Shown here piece by piece: positions 22,970 to 35,215 of a stretch of DNA of 64,000 bases (positions are counted from its first letter, which is position 1; each line of letters begins with the position of its first letter). The translations under genes were made by a program, and so were the position numbers. The stretch comes from Haliotis asinina (taxonomy: Eukaryota > Mollusca > Gastropoda > Lepetellida > Haliotidae), in NCBI RefSeq assembly GCF_037392515.1, contig NC_090283.1:35046249-35110248 (forward strand). The letters run 5' to 3'. The notes under the pieces were generated by a model. The model made no database searches and had not been told where the DNA came from. It saw only the letters and a list, made by a program, of their open reading frames with translations.

Positions 22970-23545
22970 ACAGTTGAGTTTGTACAATGCCCTGACGCCA
23001 TAAATTACATGATATTGTTTTGACAGCAGGGTTTGTACAATGCCCTGACGTCATCAATTACATGATATCGTTTTGACAGTAGGGTTTGTACAATGCCCTG
23101 ACGTCATCAATTACATGATATCGTTTTGACAGTAGGGATTGTACAGTCCTCTGACGCCATTAATTACAAGATATCGTTTTGACAGTAGGGTTTGTACAAT
23201 GCCCTGACGTCATCAATTACATGATATCGTTTTGACAGTAGGGATTGTACAGTCCTCTGACGCCATTAATTACAAGATATCGTTTTGACAGTAGGGTTTG
23301 TACAATGCCCTGACGTCATCAATTACATGATATCGTTTTGACAGTAAAGATTGTACAATGCAATGACGCCAATAATTACAAGATATCGTTTTGACAGTAG
23401 ATTTTGTACAATGCCCTGACGCCATAAATTACATGATATCGTTTTGGCAGTAGAGATTGTACAATGCAATGACGCCAATAATCACATGATATCGTTTTGA
23501 CAGTAGGGTTTGTGCAATGCCCTGACGTCATTAATTATATGGCAT
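22970..23545. repeat. 53-bp minisatellite with CRE-like TGACGTCA sites, 11 units
   Basis: Units of 53 bp with core GTTTTGACAGTAGGGTTTGT and CCCTGACGTCATCAATTACA. Five units contain the palindromic CRE consensus TGACGTCA and six carry TGACGCCA. Adjacent pairs of the two forms have themselves been duplicated. A further TGACGTCA lies just outside, near 23564. It lies between GALNT copies 1 and 2. Confidence 0.93.
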
Positions 23546-23604
23546 GATATGATGTAAAAACTGATGACGTCACAATGTTGTGGTATCACTGCACTCTCAG
23601 TCTG

Positions 23605-23929
23605 AAGCGGTCTTCACACGGCAAATACATGTTCTCGAAATTTCGAAAGTTGTCAAACACGCGTTTTCACAAGTCAAACACATACTGTTAAACACATGTT
23701 GTCATATATTCGTGTCTTTTGAGCTCCACGTCTCTATCCACACGGTCAGACGCCACACGTCAAACTTGACAACACCGAAAACTGGATGGAAAAGTTGGTG
23801 AGAAAAGAGACCGATTTCATTTCTCGACAGTAGTTTGACAACTCTGAAATTGGTGGAATGTTCATACTCTTAAACTCGAGTTTGACAACTAGTGTTGTCA
23901 AACTTTAGTCTGCCGTGTGAAAGCCGCTT
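23605..23929. mobile_element. 325-bp inverted-repeat element (MITE)
   Basis: The left end AAGCGGTCTTCACACGGCA and the right end TGCCGTGTGAAAGCCGCTT are inverted copies with one mismatch in 19. There is no coding capacity. Target duplications are not obvious, so the superfamily is left open. Confidence 0.88.
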
Positions 23930-24419
23930 ACCCTTTTTCAGAAATGAACATCTGTCATGAAGAGTGATTTTTTAATGACGAATCAAACCCTCGTGTCTCC
24001 TGATATCAAATATATAAATGTGAAAAAAAAAACAATTGTAATTTTATCAACTCGGAGACAGGTGACAGGTGGATGACATAAAACAGGGTTCTAAAAACAT
24101 ACGCAATTATTTGAATTACAAACATATCCGGACACAGGATACCATATCATTCATTTAATGACGATGGTAATTGTTTCGGCCTGAATCCTTCATTTAAACC
24201 AAAAAATAAAAACTTAATGTACTTTTAAATTTCGCAACATTAGCAGGGTGGACGAACAGTTGATGCTGTTCAGTTTGCACAGCCAGCCACATCTCCATGC
24301 TTCATCGTTATTGATTAATTCAAACACTAGTTACGTCATTAACGTAACATTTAATTGTACCTGAAGTACTTAATTCAACATTTGAAGATTAATGACGATG
24401 TTTTCTGTTTGTCAGTAAG

Positions 24420-24640
24420 AACATAAACTGCTACATGTCAACACTACACGAACAATATGTTATGTGTTCTTATCAGACACAACGCAATTATACACACTCC
24501 GCAGTGTAACTAAACCATGATATTATGACCACGCAATGACCACCACTGGCCTGCCTGTGTGAGTGGACACCAGGGACCATAGACGGCCTACTCCATGTTG
24601 GGGCAGCAGTGGTCAAGTGTGGTAAGGTTTATATAAAGTG
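24420..24640 (+). promoter_or_regulatory. Conserved upstream block of GALNT copy 2
   Basis: Aligns with the blocks at 14860 and 36000: TACACACTCCGCAG, CCACCACTGGCC, GTGTGAGTGGACA, GGGACCATAGACGGCCTACT. It ends AGTGTG/GTAAGG, a good splice donor, while a matching acceptor ATCCTCAG lies before the coding exon at about 25289. I infer a 5'-untranslated exon and promoter. Confidence 0.6.
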
Positions 24641-25336
24641 TAAGTGTTATGGATTCTGCAGCCCATTTTTTTCTGATATATCAAAATAAATACTACACAG
24701 AATGTTTTGTAATAAAATAATTTTATCTGAGATATAATTGCAGTGACGGTAGCTTTGTGCCGGGTAAATGCTGTCACAACCATAGTCGGATACCTTTCTT
24801 CAACGCCTACTTAGCCATCATTGATCCTCATTGGTCCATCTTTTGCGGACATTTCAGTTACACTCTAGCGAATTTGTACCTTACGAAGAAAGTGTTATCC
24901 CAGATACGGTATTTGTTACAACTGGCCACTTTCTAAGTGGCATGGTAATCTGTAGCGAAAGGTTCTACTATTTCCTTACGATGTTCCTTGGTCTTTTAGT
25001 CAATGAGAAACAAACACGTTGTAAAATATCATCATTCAATTTGGACGGAATTTTTAAAATCACTGAAATTGAAAGAAAAACCGAACGAAGGAAACTTAAT
25101 CACATTTCCAAGCTTTTTACTTGCATTTATTGCCGACATACCCACTCAGAGCAAATCAACCACGTGATTGGGTCTTACTTGACGACGTCAGAGTGTCCTC
25201 AACAATAAGATTAATAGAAATTGAATCCATGGTCAGCGAAACGGGTCGAAAGTGTTGTAAAGAAATATTTCATCATCTTCATCCTCAGGTTTCATGCTAT
25301 ACCGGTGGCTCAACACTGAAGATACGCAAGTGTGAC

Positions 25337-28300
25337 ATGCTGCTGCTGACGTTCATCCGACCACGTCGTCTGATGCGACTGATGATGTTCCTGTGTGGTT
25401 TGTTTGTCGGGATCATTTACCTGACGGCGTCACCTGTCCCACGGACAAACACAGGGTCAAATCACAGGTCTGGGCTTAGGATGGGGGACAGCGTGAGGTC
25501 GGCACCCAATGGCGTGTTTGACCAACACATGGTCGGTCGGGAATGGAACTCAAAGAAGTTTGGAATCTGGTCTAATGGTGTAGATGACATCACGTATCCT
25601 CCATTTGTTGCAAAAAGTCCACCTCATGGAAGAGGTATGGGCGACAGCATGGAAGGTGTTATTTCACCGTTAATATACTGGACAAATACGTTCCCTTGAA
25701 ATCCCAAACAGTGTACAAACTTACGCATTAACTGCTAAAACATTATCTTTATTCACAAGTATGCACTTGGAATAACGTTCGCTATTTTCACTGCCAACGT
25801 AACTATTTTAAAAAAAGGTAAAGGTAACTCCATATATTTCCACGTCTGATCTTGTCACATTGGCACTGACATGAAATTTGCATTTCGTAGGTGAGTATGG
25901 CAGCCCAGTGACCGTCTTCCCAAACCACCTTTCAGCAGAAGCAAAGAAGACGTTTGATGAAGGCTGCAAGAAAAATAGGTCTACCCAGAATGTTGGTGAA
26001 ATTGTTTCCGTGACCCGCCGACTTCCGGAACCAGGCCCTCCAGAGTAAGTTTTGCATGTGTTTCCCGAAACCCAGGGACATGACAGTGTGGCAGATTGTG
26101 TTGCCGGGAACACAGTGACTAGACAGGAAGTGTGGTAGGTTGTGTTCCCAGGAACTCAGGGGCCAGAGAGATGTGCTATAGTATCAGAAGTAGAAGAGAA
26201 GCTACCTGAGAAATCATTTCAAGATGTTTCTGTGATTGTGGAAGTGCATAAGGTATTCTTTGGTCGTAGTAAATGAAAACAACAACAACAACAAATATCA
26301 AACACATGCATGCATGGTATTCAATAACCGTTCCAGATGTCGGTCTCTGAGTCACCAGAACAGTCTTAAGGCGAGTGTCATCATGTGTTTCCACAACGAA
26401 GAGTGGCCCACCCTGCTGCGCTCCGTGCACAGTGTCATCAACCGTTCACCACCACACCTCCTCCAGGAGATTATCCTTGTTGACGATGCGTCAAACCTAG
26501 GTGCGTGTGACTATCCTTTACCACTGTGTAGTTGGTACACGGTCCTCTCGTCTAGCAAAATCTCATTTACAACTATATAACTAATAAGTCTTGGGGACCG
26601 GATCACTCAGGTTGCATCGGGTTTTATAGCAATCGCAATCTCTGTCTCATACCTGCCATTCTTCAGTTTGGGTGAACTCGAACTCGAAATTGTGATGAAT
26701 ATTCATGTTATATGGAAAAAAATGAATATTGCTCTCGTCTCGCCACTGTTCCATTAGATATTTCCACTCGGAATCATAGGAGACTGACACCTGCTGGTAC
26801 AAAGTTCTTCACGTCACCCGTCTGCAGTAGCCATGTCTCAGTATCTAGCATTAATTAATGTGGCCATATTCTGTCTGTTTCAGTTGTCGGCTCTTCACTC
26901 TGTTTTCAACACTGGAATCTAAATGAGTCTCTGTTTGTGTGATGGCTGTAGAACATTGTGGAGTGATTATGTATCTGACACAAATTGTAAGGGTCGAGTT
27001 TAGATCCTTCGTTCATTTTTCAGTCGGGTGGGTGACGACGATGATGAGGGTGACGAGGGTATTGAAGGTGACGAGGGTGATGAGGGTGATGAGTCTCATG
27101 CAGATGATAGGAGAAATGGAGATGAGAACATGACCACAAAGATGATTTCTTTCAGTTGTTCAAGTGGAAACAGTTACAGTTTTATTCCGCTTGCAGTAAG
27201 CAAAGACTTACAATTAGCTAACACGGGATGTCCGCATAAATACTAATGAAATTTCGATACATCAAGACAATAACCAACCCTTTGCCTCAAGACGAGAATA
27301 GGTTTCTGCTGCGGTTAATGCTTTGTTCACGGAATTCTTTAACAAATATATGTTACAGTCAATCTCTACAATCAGGCAATGTATACAATGACTGAAATAA
27401 CCAGTAAATGTGTACATTGTCTAAAATTTTCAGGCATTGTGTACATTGAATCGGACTGGAAATTTTAGACAAAGTCAATCTACTAGACTAAAGACGTCAA
27501 GGTTGTAGTAGCAGTTCAGAAAAATATTTTCGGGCAGTATTATGTTCTAGGAGGTATGAGATTGTACAGTGTAGTGACGTTGAGCGTTGACGTTATAGTC
27601 CGTTTGGTTCCAAAGTAGACCAATGAAATGCAATTTATCTCTAATACTATCTTAAAATACTCAATGAAGTGTTGATCATAATCAAAAGACCATATCAACT
27701 CACTAAAATATTGACACGAGGGAAGACTTGAGAGAAAGGGACCACCAGATGTAGTTATTCATCAACCTGTGCTGTGCCTCAGTTCCCTCTAGCAGCTGTT
27801 TCTCCATGTTCCAGTTGGTTAATTCTGATCCAAATTGACAAGGGCGACACTATGGCTGCTTGTGAAGGCTGAAAGCAGTACTTACCTGACCTGTCCTATT
27901 TTTTTTATTCCCATGTCACCACAGCAAATACCTTTTTTATCCATTGACCTTGTCCTCCTGAGAAACGTTCTCACTACATTATATATCCTGGCAAGACTTC
28001 ATATGTATACCAGTTTGTGATTTCAGATGGTTGATGGGTTGGTGTGATTCCTCACTACTAGTACTACTACACTCACTACTACACACATCCTGTCCCCTGT
28101 CCCTGGTGCTGCAGCTGAATTGCCCCTGAAAAATACATTTTACTGCCATCAATATAGACGCTGTCCTCATTTCACCTATGACATCATGGGCCACAAAGTA
28201 GAGTTCCAAACGATTCAGCATATTGTTCCCAGTGGTCTTCATGGTTTATCTCGCTGAAACTGCCCAATGTCCCAATTCCGCCATTGCTCTGAGATAAGGT

Positions 28301-31300
28301 AACACCCTCTTAGCTCCCCATGTCCCCAGTTTGTAGTATTTCACAACCTCATACTTAACAAAACCATGTATTATACGGTTAACATACATTTAACTCCTAG
28401 GGAAGCAGTCGTAATCCTCTCTTTCCCACAAGGGAAATGGGCCTCACACATTGTACATACGTGTGGAATCGAACCTGGATCTTTGCCGTGGCGAGCGAAC
28501 GCTGTAACCACTAGGCTACACCAAAGTCCTCCATTTTCAGAAAAAAAGTGTTCGTTCAATACACTTAAACAGTTATGACTTTACGCAACTGGTACAGCCA
28601 GCCTAATATATACATCGATGTTGTCCAGAACACCTTGGTGCAGTCCTCGAGAAGTACATGTCAACGCTGGGTATAGTGAAGATACTTAGGACAGGTCAGC
28701 GGGAGGGGCTTATAAGAGCAAGGTTGTTGGGCTACAAGCACGCGGTGGCCCCTGTCCTTGTCTTCCTCGACTCACACATCGAGTGTTTCCCAGGTAGGCT
28801 CAGTCTTATAGTATCATCCTGTAACATGGCCACTTTAAGATGAAAACATATTCAACTGATAAGTATCCAATCTTCTACTTTATTTGAATATTCAAAAGGA
28901 GACCGTGAGGCAAGGCGCGATGATGAATGGTAAGGTACCTGTTGCTAGGTTGGCTTGAACCCCTGCTGGATCGGATTGCTGAGGATCCTTACGCCGTCCC
29001 CTATCCAAGAATTGAGTCTATCAAGCCGGACACATTGTCAGTCAAACCCCATGCTCCCCTCAGCGTTGGGACATTCTCCTGGTCAAATCTCATCTTCAGA
29101 TGGATTGGGATCCATGAACTCCGTACCAAACCCGCCCGTTCTCCGACAGCACCCATCAAGTGAGTGAACATCGCACTGTTGGCACCATCACTAGCGAGGT
29201 GTCACGAGTCTTGATCACAGATGAGTCACATGGTCCAACTAAACCGTGTGTCCGTGTGTATTTTCAGATCCGCCACAATGCCTGGTGGGTTGTTTGCGAT
29301 ATCCCGTGACTATTTTACTCTGCTGGGGGCTTACGACCCAGGACTGGACTACTGGGGTGGAGAGAACATCGAGCTGTCTTTCAAGGTTTGGCTGAAAGGG
29401 GAGTCACCGGTCATGTCTAACAGTTGTGCCACATAATCCCACTCCAACATTAGACTGACACTTTATAATACACCCCCATATCGCACATCACAAAAGAAGA
29501 CACCAATAGACAGGTGGCAAATCCCCTGTGGTAGAGATGTGTTGCATGTTAACTTTGTGACAAAATTTCATGTCCAACTGAGCACACACATGTCTGCGAC
29601 ACAGTTCTTACAGTAAATGCTACTACTTTTCTGGATGCTGCTTGTATTACGTCACCAGTGTCATTATTCTCTGTCTGTGGAGCAGGTGTGGATGTGTAAC
29701 GGAAGCGTGGAGCTGCTGCCCTGCTCACATGTAGGTCACATCTTCCACCACAACAACCGCATCCACTGGCCCATTCCTGGCAGTGTGAGGAGGAACGCTG
29801 CCCGAGTGGCCGAGGTTTGGATGGATGACTACAAGAAGTTCTTCTACGAGACTATTGGATCTGACAAGGTTAGTGACATGTAGAAACATCGGATTCTGAG
29901 ACAGATAGAAATGATGAGGTCAGGAACAGGTAGAACTTACGAAGTCAAGAGGAGGTAGAAATAATGAAGCAAGGAGTAGAAATATGGCGACCTAAAGATT
30001 GAGAAGTGGGAATTCTGAGAAGGTCAATGACAGAGTGGAAATAGTGAGAAGGTCAACAACAGGGTCAAATGGTTTAGTATGCCGGTGATAGGTGGTTATA
30101 AAGACCGGTGTAAAACTTGTATTCTTTCAACAGAATACTAGAATCAATATAACGTCTACGCGAGAGCGTACAGAAGAAGATTACTTCTAGGTGGCGTCCT
30201 TAACGTCAGTATGACGCAGGTTGCAAATATCCGTTGAGTACAGTGTTCAGGGTACTCGGGCTAATTTGCATGTATTATTCCCCCTCAGGTTGTTGTTGGG
30301 GATATCTCGGAAAGACAAGAACTACGTCGGAGTCTACACTGCCACGACTTTGAATGGTACTTGAAGAACGTGCTCCCGGAACTCCCAGTGCCCACAGACT
30401 GTCTGACTGTAGGAGAGGTATGCCACCTGTATGCTCACACTCAATGTAAAGTCTCAGTCCATTCTGTAGGCCGAGGCACTACACGGGGGCTGGTAGATCT
30501 TGACGATGCTGGTGGTAGAGGCTCTTTCTGATGATCCAATCGACCAATGAAACGTTGAAAGTTACATTGCATCTTACCGGAAAATACTTACCATCAGCCA
30601 CGCTTCACGTTCATGTTAATTTGACTTAGAAGTCCTGTTATTTCAGGTTTAGTTTTTCATTTCTAGATTCGGAACGCTGCCCACAGTAACTGTTTAGACT
30701 CGATGGGGCGACAGTCCCGGGTGCCGTATATGAACGCATGCGAAGGCGATGGATACAACCAGGTAATGCCATATGGACGTAAAGTATAATCACGACCTAG
30801 TCACATTATAACAATGTCAAGGTGTTATAACTGGCAGTATAACAATGTGTTTGTGGTTTTGCCATGCAATGTTCATCTGCCGTGTCCGACATCACGGCCT
30901 TGCCTATCGCAAGAGCCACCTACATCAGTAACCGTAGGAATTAGAATAGCCTCCTATCAGCAGAGATAATAGGGGACCTGGCCAGTCAATGTATCTCCAC
31001 AGCATGGATAACACACACACCTCATGTCTGTTTTTTTTTCCTAAAGGAAATAATATCGTCTGCATCTATCACTACCACTTTCATCTCTCAACCTTCAGTT
31101 TTGGTGTATGCGTGACAATGGCCAGATCTGGAACTACCATCAACACCTGTATGTAAAGGACGGGAATGTCTCCCTGAACCTGCGTCACGGAACAAGCTGG
31201 ACATACACTCAGGTAGACACATGAACTCAGGTAGACCTTTGTAACTTACGCTCAGGTAGACCTTTGTTACATACACTCAGGTAGAAGTTTGTGACATTCA

Positions 31301-31748
31301 CTCAGGCAGACTTTTGTGATATACACTCAGATAGACCTTTGTGACATACACTCAGACAGACCTTTGTCACATACTCACACACCTTTGTCACATACACTCA
31401 GGTAAGCCTTTGTGACATACACTCAGGTATATTTACCACATGCACTCTCCACATGCACTGTTATTACACTGACTCAGATGTAACTAGCACAATAAGGGAA
31501 TTGTGTAGAAGTGTTAATGCATTTTGATTATTAACCATAGAACAGTTTCCATTCGCCACAGATTGAAACAATATAATGTTTTCAGCAAACACGGTACTCA
31601 TTTCTTCCTCGATTTATTTTCACAGGATGGGTACTTACAAGAAAAAAGCGATGGACTGTGTCTACAGGCGGACAAGAAGACTCTCACCGTCCAACCCTGT
31701 TCTAGTCACTGGTCTCAGGTGTGGACACTCACGCCTCGCCCTGCATAG
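25337..31748 (+). CDS. Polypeptide N-acetylgalactosaminyltransferase, tandem copy 2
   Basis: Exons: 25337-25634, 25891-26044, 26337-26500, 28629-28793, 28949-29159, 29268-29385, 29686-29868, 30289-30417, 30667-30762, 31099-31212 and 31626-31748; 584 residues. All catalytic and lectin landmarks of copy 1 are present, including [22 protein letters not shown] and [11 protein letters not shown]. The ancestral start codon used by copies 1 and 3 is CTG here (25316); the next in-frame Met, [12 protein letters not shown] at 25337, still precedes the whole membrane anchor, so I chose it. An in-frame Met further upstream (25230) is possible if the upstream region is exonic. Intron 3 is expanded to 2.1 kb and differs from that of copies 1 and 3. 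Golgi type II O-glycosylation enzyme, as for copy 1. Confidence 0.93.
26045..26175 (+). repeat. Three units of the exon-2 donor repeat, GALNT copy 2
   Basis: About three degenerate ~48-bp units of the type GTGTGGCAGATTGTGTTGCC follow the exon-2 donor. They are the same family as the longer array in copy 3; copy 1 has at most one. It is an intermediate expansion stage. Confidence 0.65.
26501..28628. other. Expanded intron 3 of GALNT copy 2
   Basis: 2.1 kb against about 193 bp in copies 1 and 3. It contains a purine-rich microsatellite at about 27034-27115 (GATGAGGGTGACGAGGGT) that makes a spurious acidic open frame, and a tRNA-type SINE near 28390-28530. The rest I do not recognise. Confidence 0.6.
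28390..28530 (-). mobile_element. tRNA-derived SINE (second family)
   Basis: On the minus strand a tRNA-like head reads GGTGTAGCCTAGTGGTTACA (A-box-like) and contains GGTTCGATTCC (B box), followed by a body with GTGTGAGGCCC. It is not a working tRNA gene: no full cloverleaf can be drawn and it continues into the SINE body. A diverged relative lies at 55240-55345. Confidence 0.8.
31200..31440 (+). repeat. Minisatellite seeded on the GALNT copy-2 exon-10 donor
   Basis: About eight ~30-bp units of the type TACACTCAGGTAGACCTTTG. Exon 10 ends ACATACACTCAG at 31212 and the intron starts GTAGACACATG. Unit variants differ from copy 1 (CTTTGTGACA rather than GTTTGCCACA), so the two arrays were expanded or homogenised separately. 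Copy 3 has almost none. Confidence 0.88.
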
Positions 31749-31927
31749 CTTCATGAGACACAGGGGCAAACATTGTCCATAGTTCATATCAAATCGGTCA
31801 TTTGAAGAGGACATGAGCTAGTCGTTGTGTCTTTAGGAAGGGTTATCGATGCCTCTTTTACAAAGATATTATGAATGAATGTAGTTGACTGACATGTCAT
31901 AAAAGTTGGTTTGGTTGCTTTTGCGAT

Positions 31928-32125
31928 TCATTCTCAATATTGCAAAACTATCCAGGTTTTGCACTCAGATTGTCTACATTCCCAATATTGTAAAACTATT
32001 CAGGGTTTAAATCCACGTGTCCATATTCTCAATATTGGAACATTACTCGACGTTTGGGCACAGGGGATCCATATTCTCAATATTGCAGAACTATTCACCG
32101 TTTTGCTTCAGCATGGCCACATTTA
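31928..32125. repeat. 48-bp tandem repeat, four units
   Basis: Units begin ATTCTCAATATTGCAAAACT and diverge at their 3' halves. They lie just downstream of GALNT copy 2, in its likely 3' flank. Confidence 0.85.
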
Positions 32126-32918
32126 GGGGTATAACTTTTAGGTTGTTCATATACACTTACACAACATGTACAAATGCCTTTCATCTTACCTTCACTCTCA
32201 GATGGAGTTGAACTTGTAAGCTTTTGAATGATACAGTGTGGTGGTCTTTGTTTCCCTACATTCGTCAGCTAAATCCATACAGAATATGACATGACGTTGT
32301 CTACCTTCTTACACCTTACCTTCATTCATGGATATCATCAAATATCTCCCCTGTGCCATACATCACCCACTTCCTCCACAAGTGTACAGGTGATGGGCGA
32401 GTGACAGCTTGTGTGGCACATCATACCATGTCATATCTAAACTACAATATATACTGTTCGTAGTTCCATCACAATGTCCAAGCATAAACCAGATCACATT
32501 TGAAGCAGACTGATCTGGCCATACGAAACTTGCTCTGTAGCATACTATATTCAATTAAAATTGTTATATATTACTATTTTTGTTTTGAATTATTAACATG
32601 ATATCAAGAAAACATATATTGTACGCGTTACTTGTGTGGTTACTGTGGTGTCTCCATCTCGTTCCGTTTGGTCCGCTGACGCTTGTGGGGCGTGCAATGG
32701 TGGCCCAGACATGTTCTGAAGGTAACTGCATTGTCCTGCATGGTAGTGTCCACTCAGTCCAACACTTGTAGCTCTGTCATCTGTGAAAAGAACTTTGGCC
32801 AGATCACAGGTGATCTGATAAATAGGTGTTGAGCACCAGTTATCGCCCTTGATTTACCAGATCGACATCTTTCACCAACGTTATTGGTCTGTTATATCTA
32901 CTCAATACTGTTATATCT
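32126..32918. other. Intergenic stretch, nothing recognised
   Basis: AT-rich DNA between the 48-bp and 43-bp arrays. I see no exon, inverted repeat or RNA gene. Confidence 0.5.
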
Positions 32919-34516
32919 AGTATGCGGTGCATAGACCTGACATGCATATCTACTCAACATGAGTATGTAGAGTATAGACCTGACTTGCATACTTACCCAT
33001 CATGAGTATGTAGAGTATAGACCTGACATGCATATCTACTCAACATGAGTATGTAGAGTATAGACCTGACTTGCATACTTACCCATCATGAGTATGTAGA
33101 GTATAGACCTGACATGCATATCTACTCAACATGAGTATGTAGAGTATAGACCTGACATGCATACTTACCCATCATGAGTATGTAGAGTATAGACCTGACA
33201 TGCATACTTACCCATCATGAGTATGTAGAGTATAGACCTGACATGCATATCTACTCAACATGAGTATGTAGAGTATAGACCTGACATGCATACTTACCCA
33301 TCATGAGTATGTAGAGTATAGACCTGACATGCATACTTACCCATCATGAGTATGTAGAGTATAGACCTGACATGCATACTTACCCATCATGAGTATGTAG
33401 AGTATAGACCTGACTTGCATATCTACTCAACATGAGTATGTAGAGTATAGACCTGACTTGCATACTTACCCATCATGAGTATGTAGAGTATAGACCTGAC
33501 ATGCATATCTACTCAACATGAGTATGTAGAGTATAGACCTGACATGCATACTTACCCATCATGAGTATGTAGAGTATAGACCTGACATGCATACTTACCC
33601 ATCATGAGTATGTAGAGTATAGACCTGACATGCATACTTACCCAACATGAGTATGTAGAGTATAGACCTGACTTGCATACTTACCCAACATGAGTATGTA
33701 GAGTATAGACCTGACTTGCATACTTACCCATCATGAGTATGTAGAGTATAGACCTGACATGCATACTTACCCATCATGAGTATGTAGAGTATAGACCTGA
33801 CTTGCATACTTACCCATCATGAGTATGTAGAGTATAGACCTGACATGCATACTTACCCATCATGAGTATGTAGAGTATAGACCTGACATGCATATCTACT
33901 CAACATGAGTATGTAGAGTATAGACCTGACTTGCATACTTACCCATCATGAGTATGTAGAGTATAGACCTGACATGCATATCTACTCAACATGAGTATGT
34001 AGAGTATAGACCTGAATTGCATACTTACCCATCATGAGTATGTAGAGTATAGACCTGACATGCATACTTACCCATCATGAGTATGTAGAGTATAGACCTG
34101 ACATGCATACTTACCCAACATGAGTATGTAGAGTATAGACCTGACTTGCATACTTACCCATCATGAGTATGTAGAGTATAGACCTGACTTGCATACTTAC
34201 CCATCATGAGTATGTAGAGTATAGACCTGACATGCATACTTACCCAACATGAGTATGTAGAGTATAGACCTGACTTGCATACTTACCCATCATGAGTATG
34301 TAGAGTATAGACCTGACTTGCATACTTACCCATCATGAGTATGTAGAGTATAGACCTGACATGCATATCTACTCAACATGAGTATGTAGAGTATAGACCT
34401 GACATGCATACTTACCCATCATGAGTATGTAGAGTATAGACCTGACTTGCATACTTACCCATCATGAGTATGTAGAGTATAGACCTGACTTGCATATCTA
34501 CTCAACATGAGTATGT
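32919..34516. repeat. 43-bp minisatellite, about 37 units, two unit types
   Basis: Unit core GAGTATGTAGAGTATAGACC. The variable part is either ATCTACTCAACAT (type A) or ACTTACCCATCAT (type B), with a second switch CATGCAT or CTTGCAT. The two types occur singly or in runs across 1.6 kb. On the minus strand each type B unit contains GGGTAAGTAT, a near-perfect splice donor. It lies between GALNT copies 2 and 3. Confidence 0.97.
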
Positions 34517-34599
34517 AACATACTGGAAATATGAACTGTAAACAAGGCAAACGTTGTTTTTCATTTCGTCATTCTTTTTTGCTTAGAAAATAGGAAATT

Positions 34600-35215
34600 A
34601 TCGAGCCACGAGTGAATGCAGCCACAGGGCGCCTGAACCTGTCGAGTCGCATTCAGCAGTTGCCAGACATTTCATCAGAGTACCATGTCTCGCCTTTGGG
34701 ATCGTTTCCTGCAAACCAGTTCCGCCCACGATCACCCGAGAAGCGACCGAGAAGCAAGAGTTCCCACCATGACCCTTACATCCGGTCTGCTCACTTGCGT
34801 CATCGTCTTGCCACAGCCGTGGGGACTGCAACGTTTGAGAAGAATTTCCGACCAAAGTTTCAGGCAGTCCGGAAGTGGAACCTTACAAACTGGGTGTGAG
34901 TCTGGTTCAGTGATGAATCACGGCACCTCCTTGAACGGAGTATTTGGCCCCTAACTGCTTTCGACAGGTCGACAGATTCGGTGGAGCCAGTGTCATGGAG
35001 TGGGTGGGATACACAACATACACATATCTGATTTAGTGATGGTTCAGGGGAATTTGACACGCTTCCGGTCATGGCTTATCCAGTCTGTGCCGAGACGGTG
35101 GCGAGCAGTAATTGCTGCCAAAGGTGGCCAGACAAAGATCAGACGCCATCTTCTGTTCTCAACTAAACAGAGAAGCTATTATAAAGGCTGCTGTTGTGTT
35201 GGTGTTTGTCTATAG
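34600..35215 (+). mobile_element. Broken Tc1-like DNA transposon between GALNT copies 2 and 3
   Basis: The plus strand encodes SRLWDRFLQT, a damaged GRPR region, VWFSDES (first catalytic Asp) and DLVMVQGNLT, then jumps to a C-terminal end of the type SVPRRWRAVIAAKGG. The N-terminus and the segment with the second and third catalytic residues are missing, and frames are broken by stops and shifts. This is roughly the part lost from the Tc1 relic at 16800. Ends are approximate; I found no terminal repeats. Confidence 0.82.

Noticed and set aside
24831-25208. 125-codon frame upstream of GALNT copy 2
   Set aside because: No resemblance to any GALNT N-terminus and no counterpart upstream of copies 1 and 3; probably chance.
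27028-27246. Acidic frame [18 protein letters not shown]
   Set aside because: Comes from a purine-rich microsatellite inside GALNT copy-2 intron 3; not joined to any exon.
28470-28526. Possible tRNA gene on the minus strand
   Set aside because: A and B boxes are present but the sequence continues into a SINE body and no full cloverleaf can be formed.
32919-34516. CRISPR-like alternation of the 43-bp array
   Set aside because: The variable part has only two states and no unique spacers.
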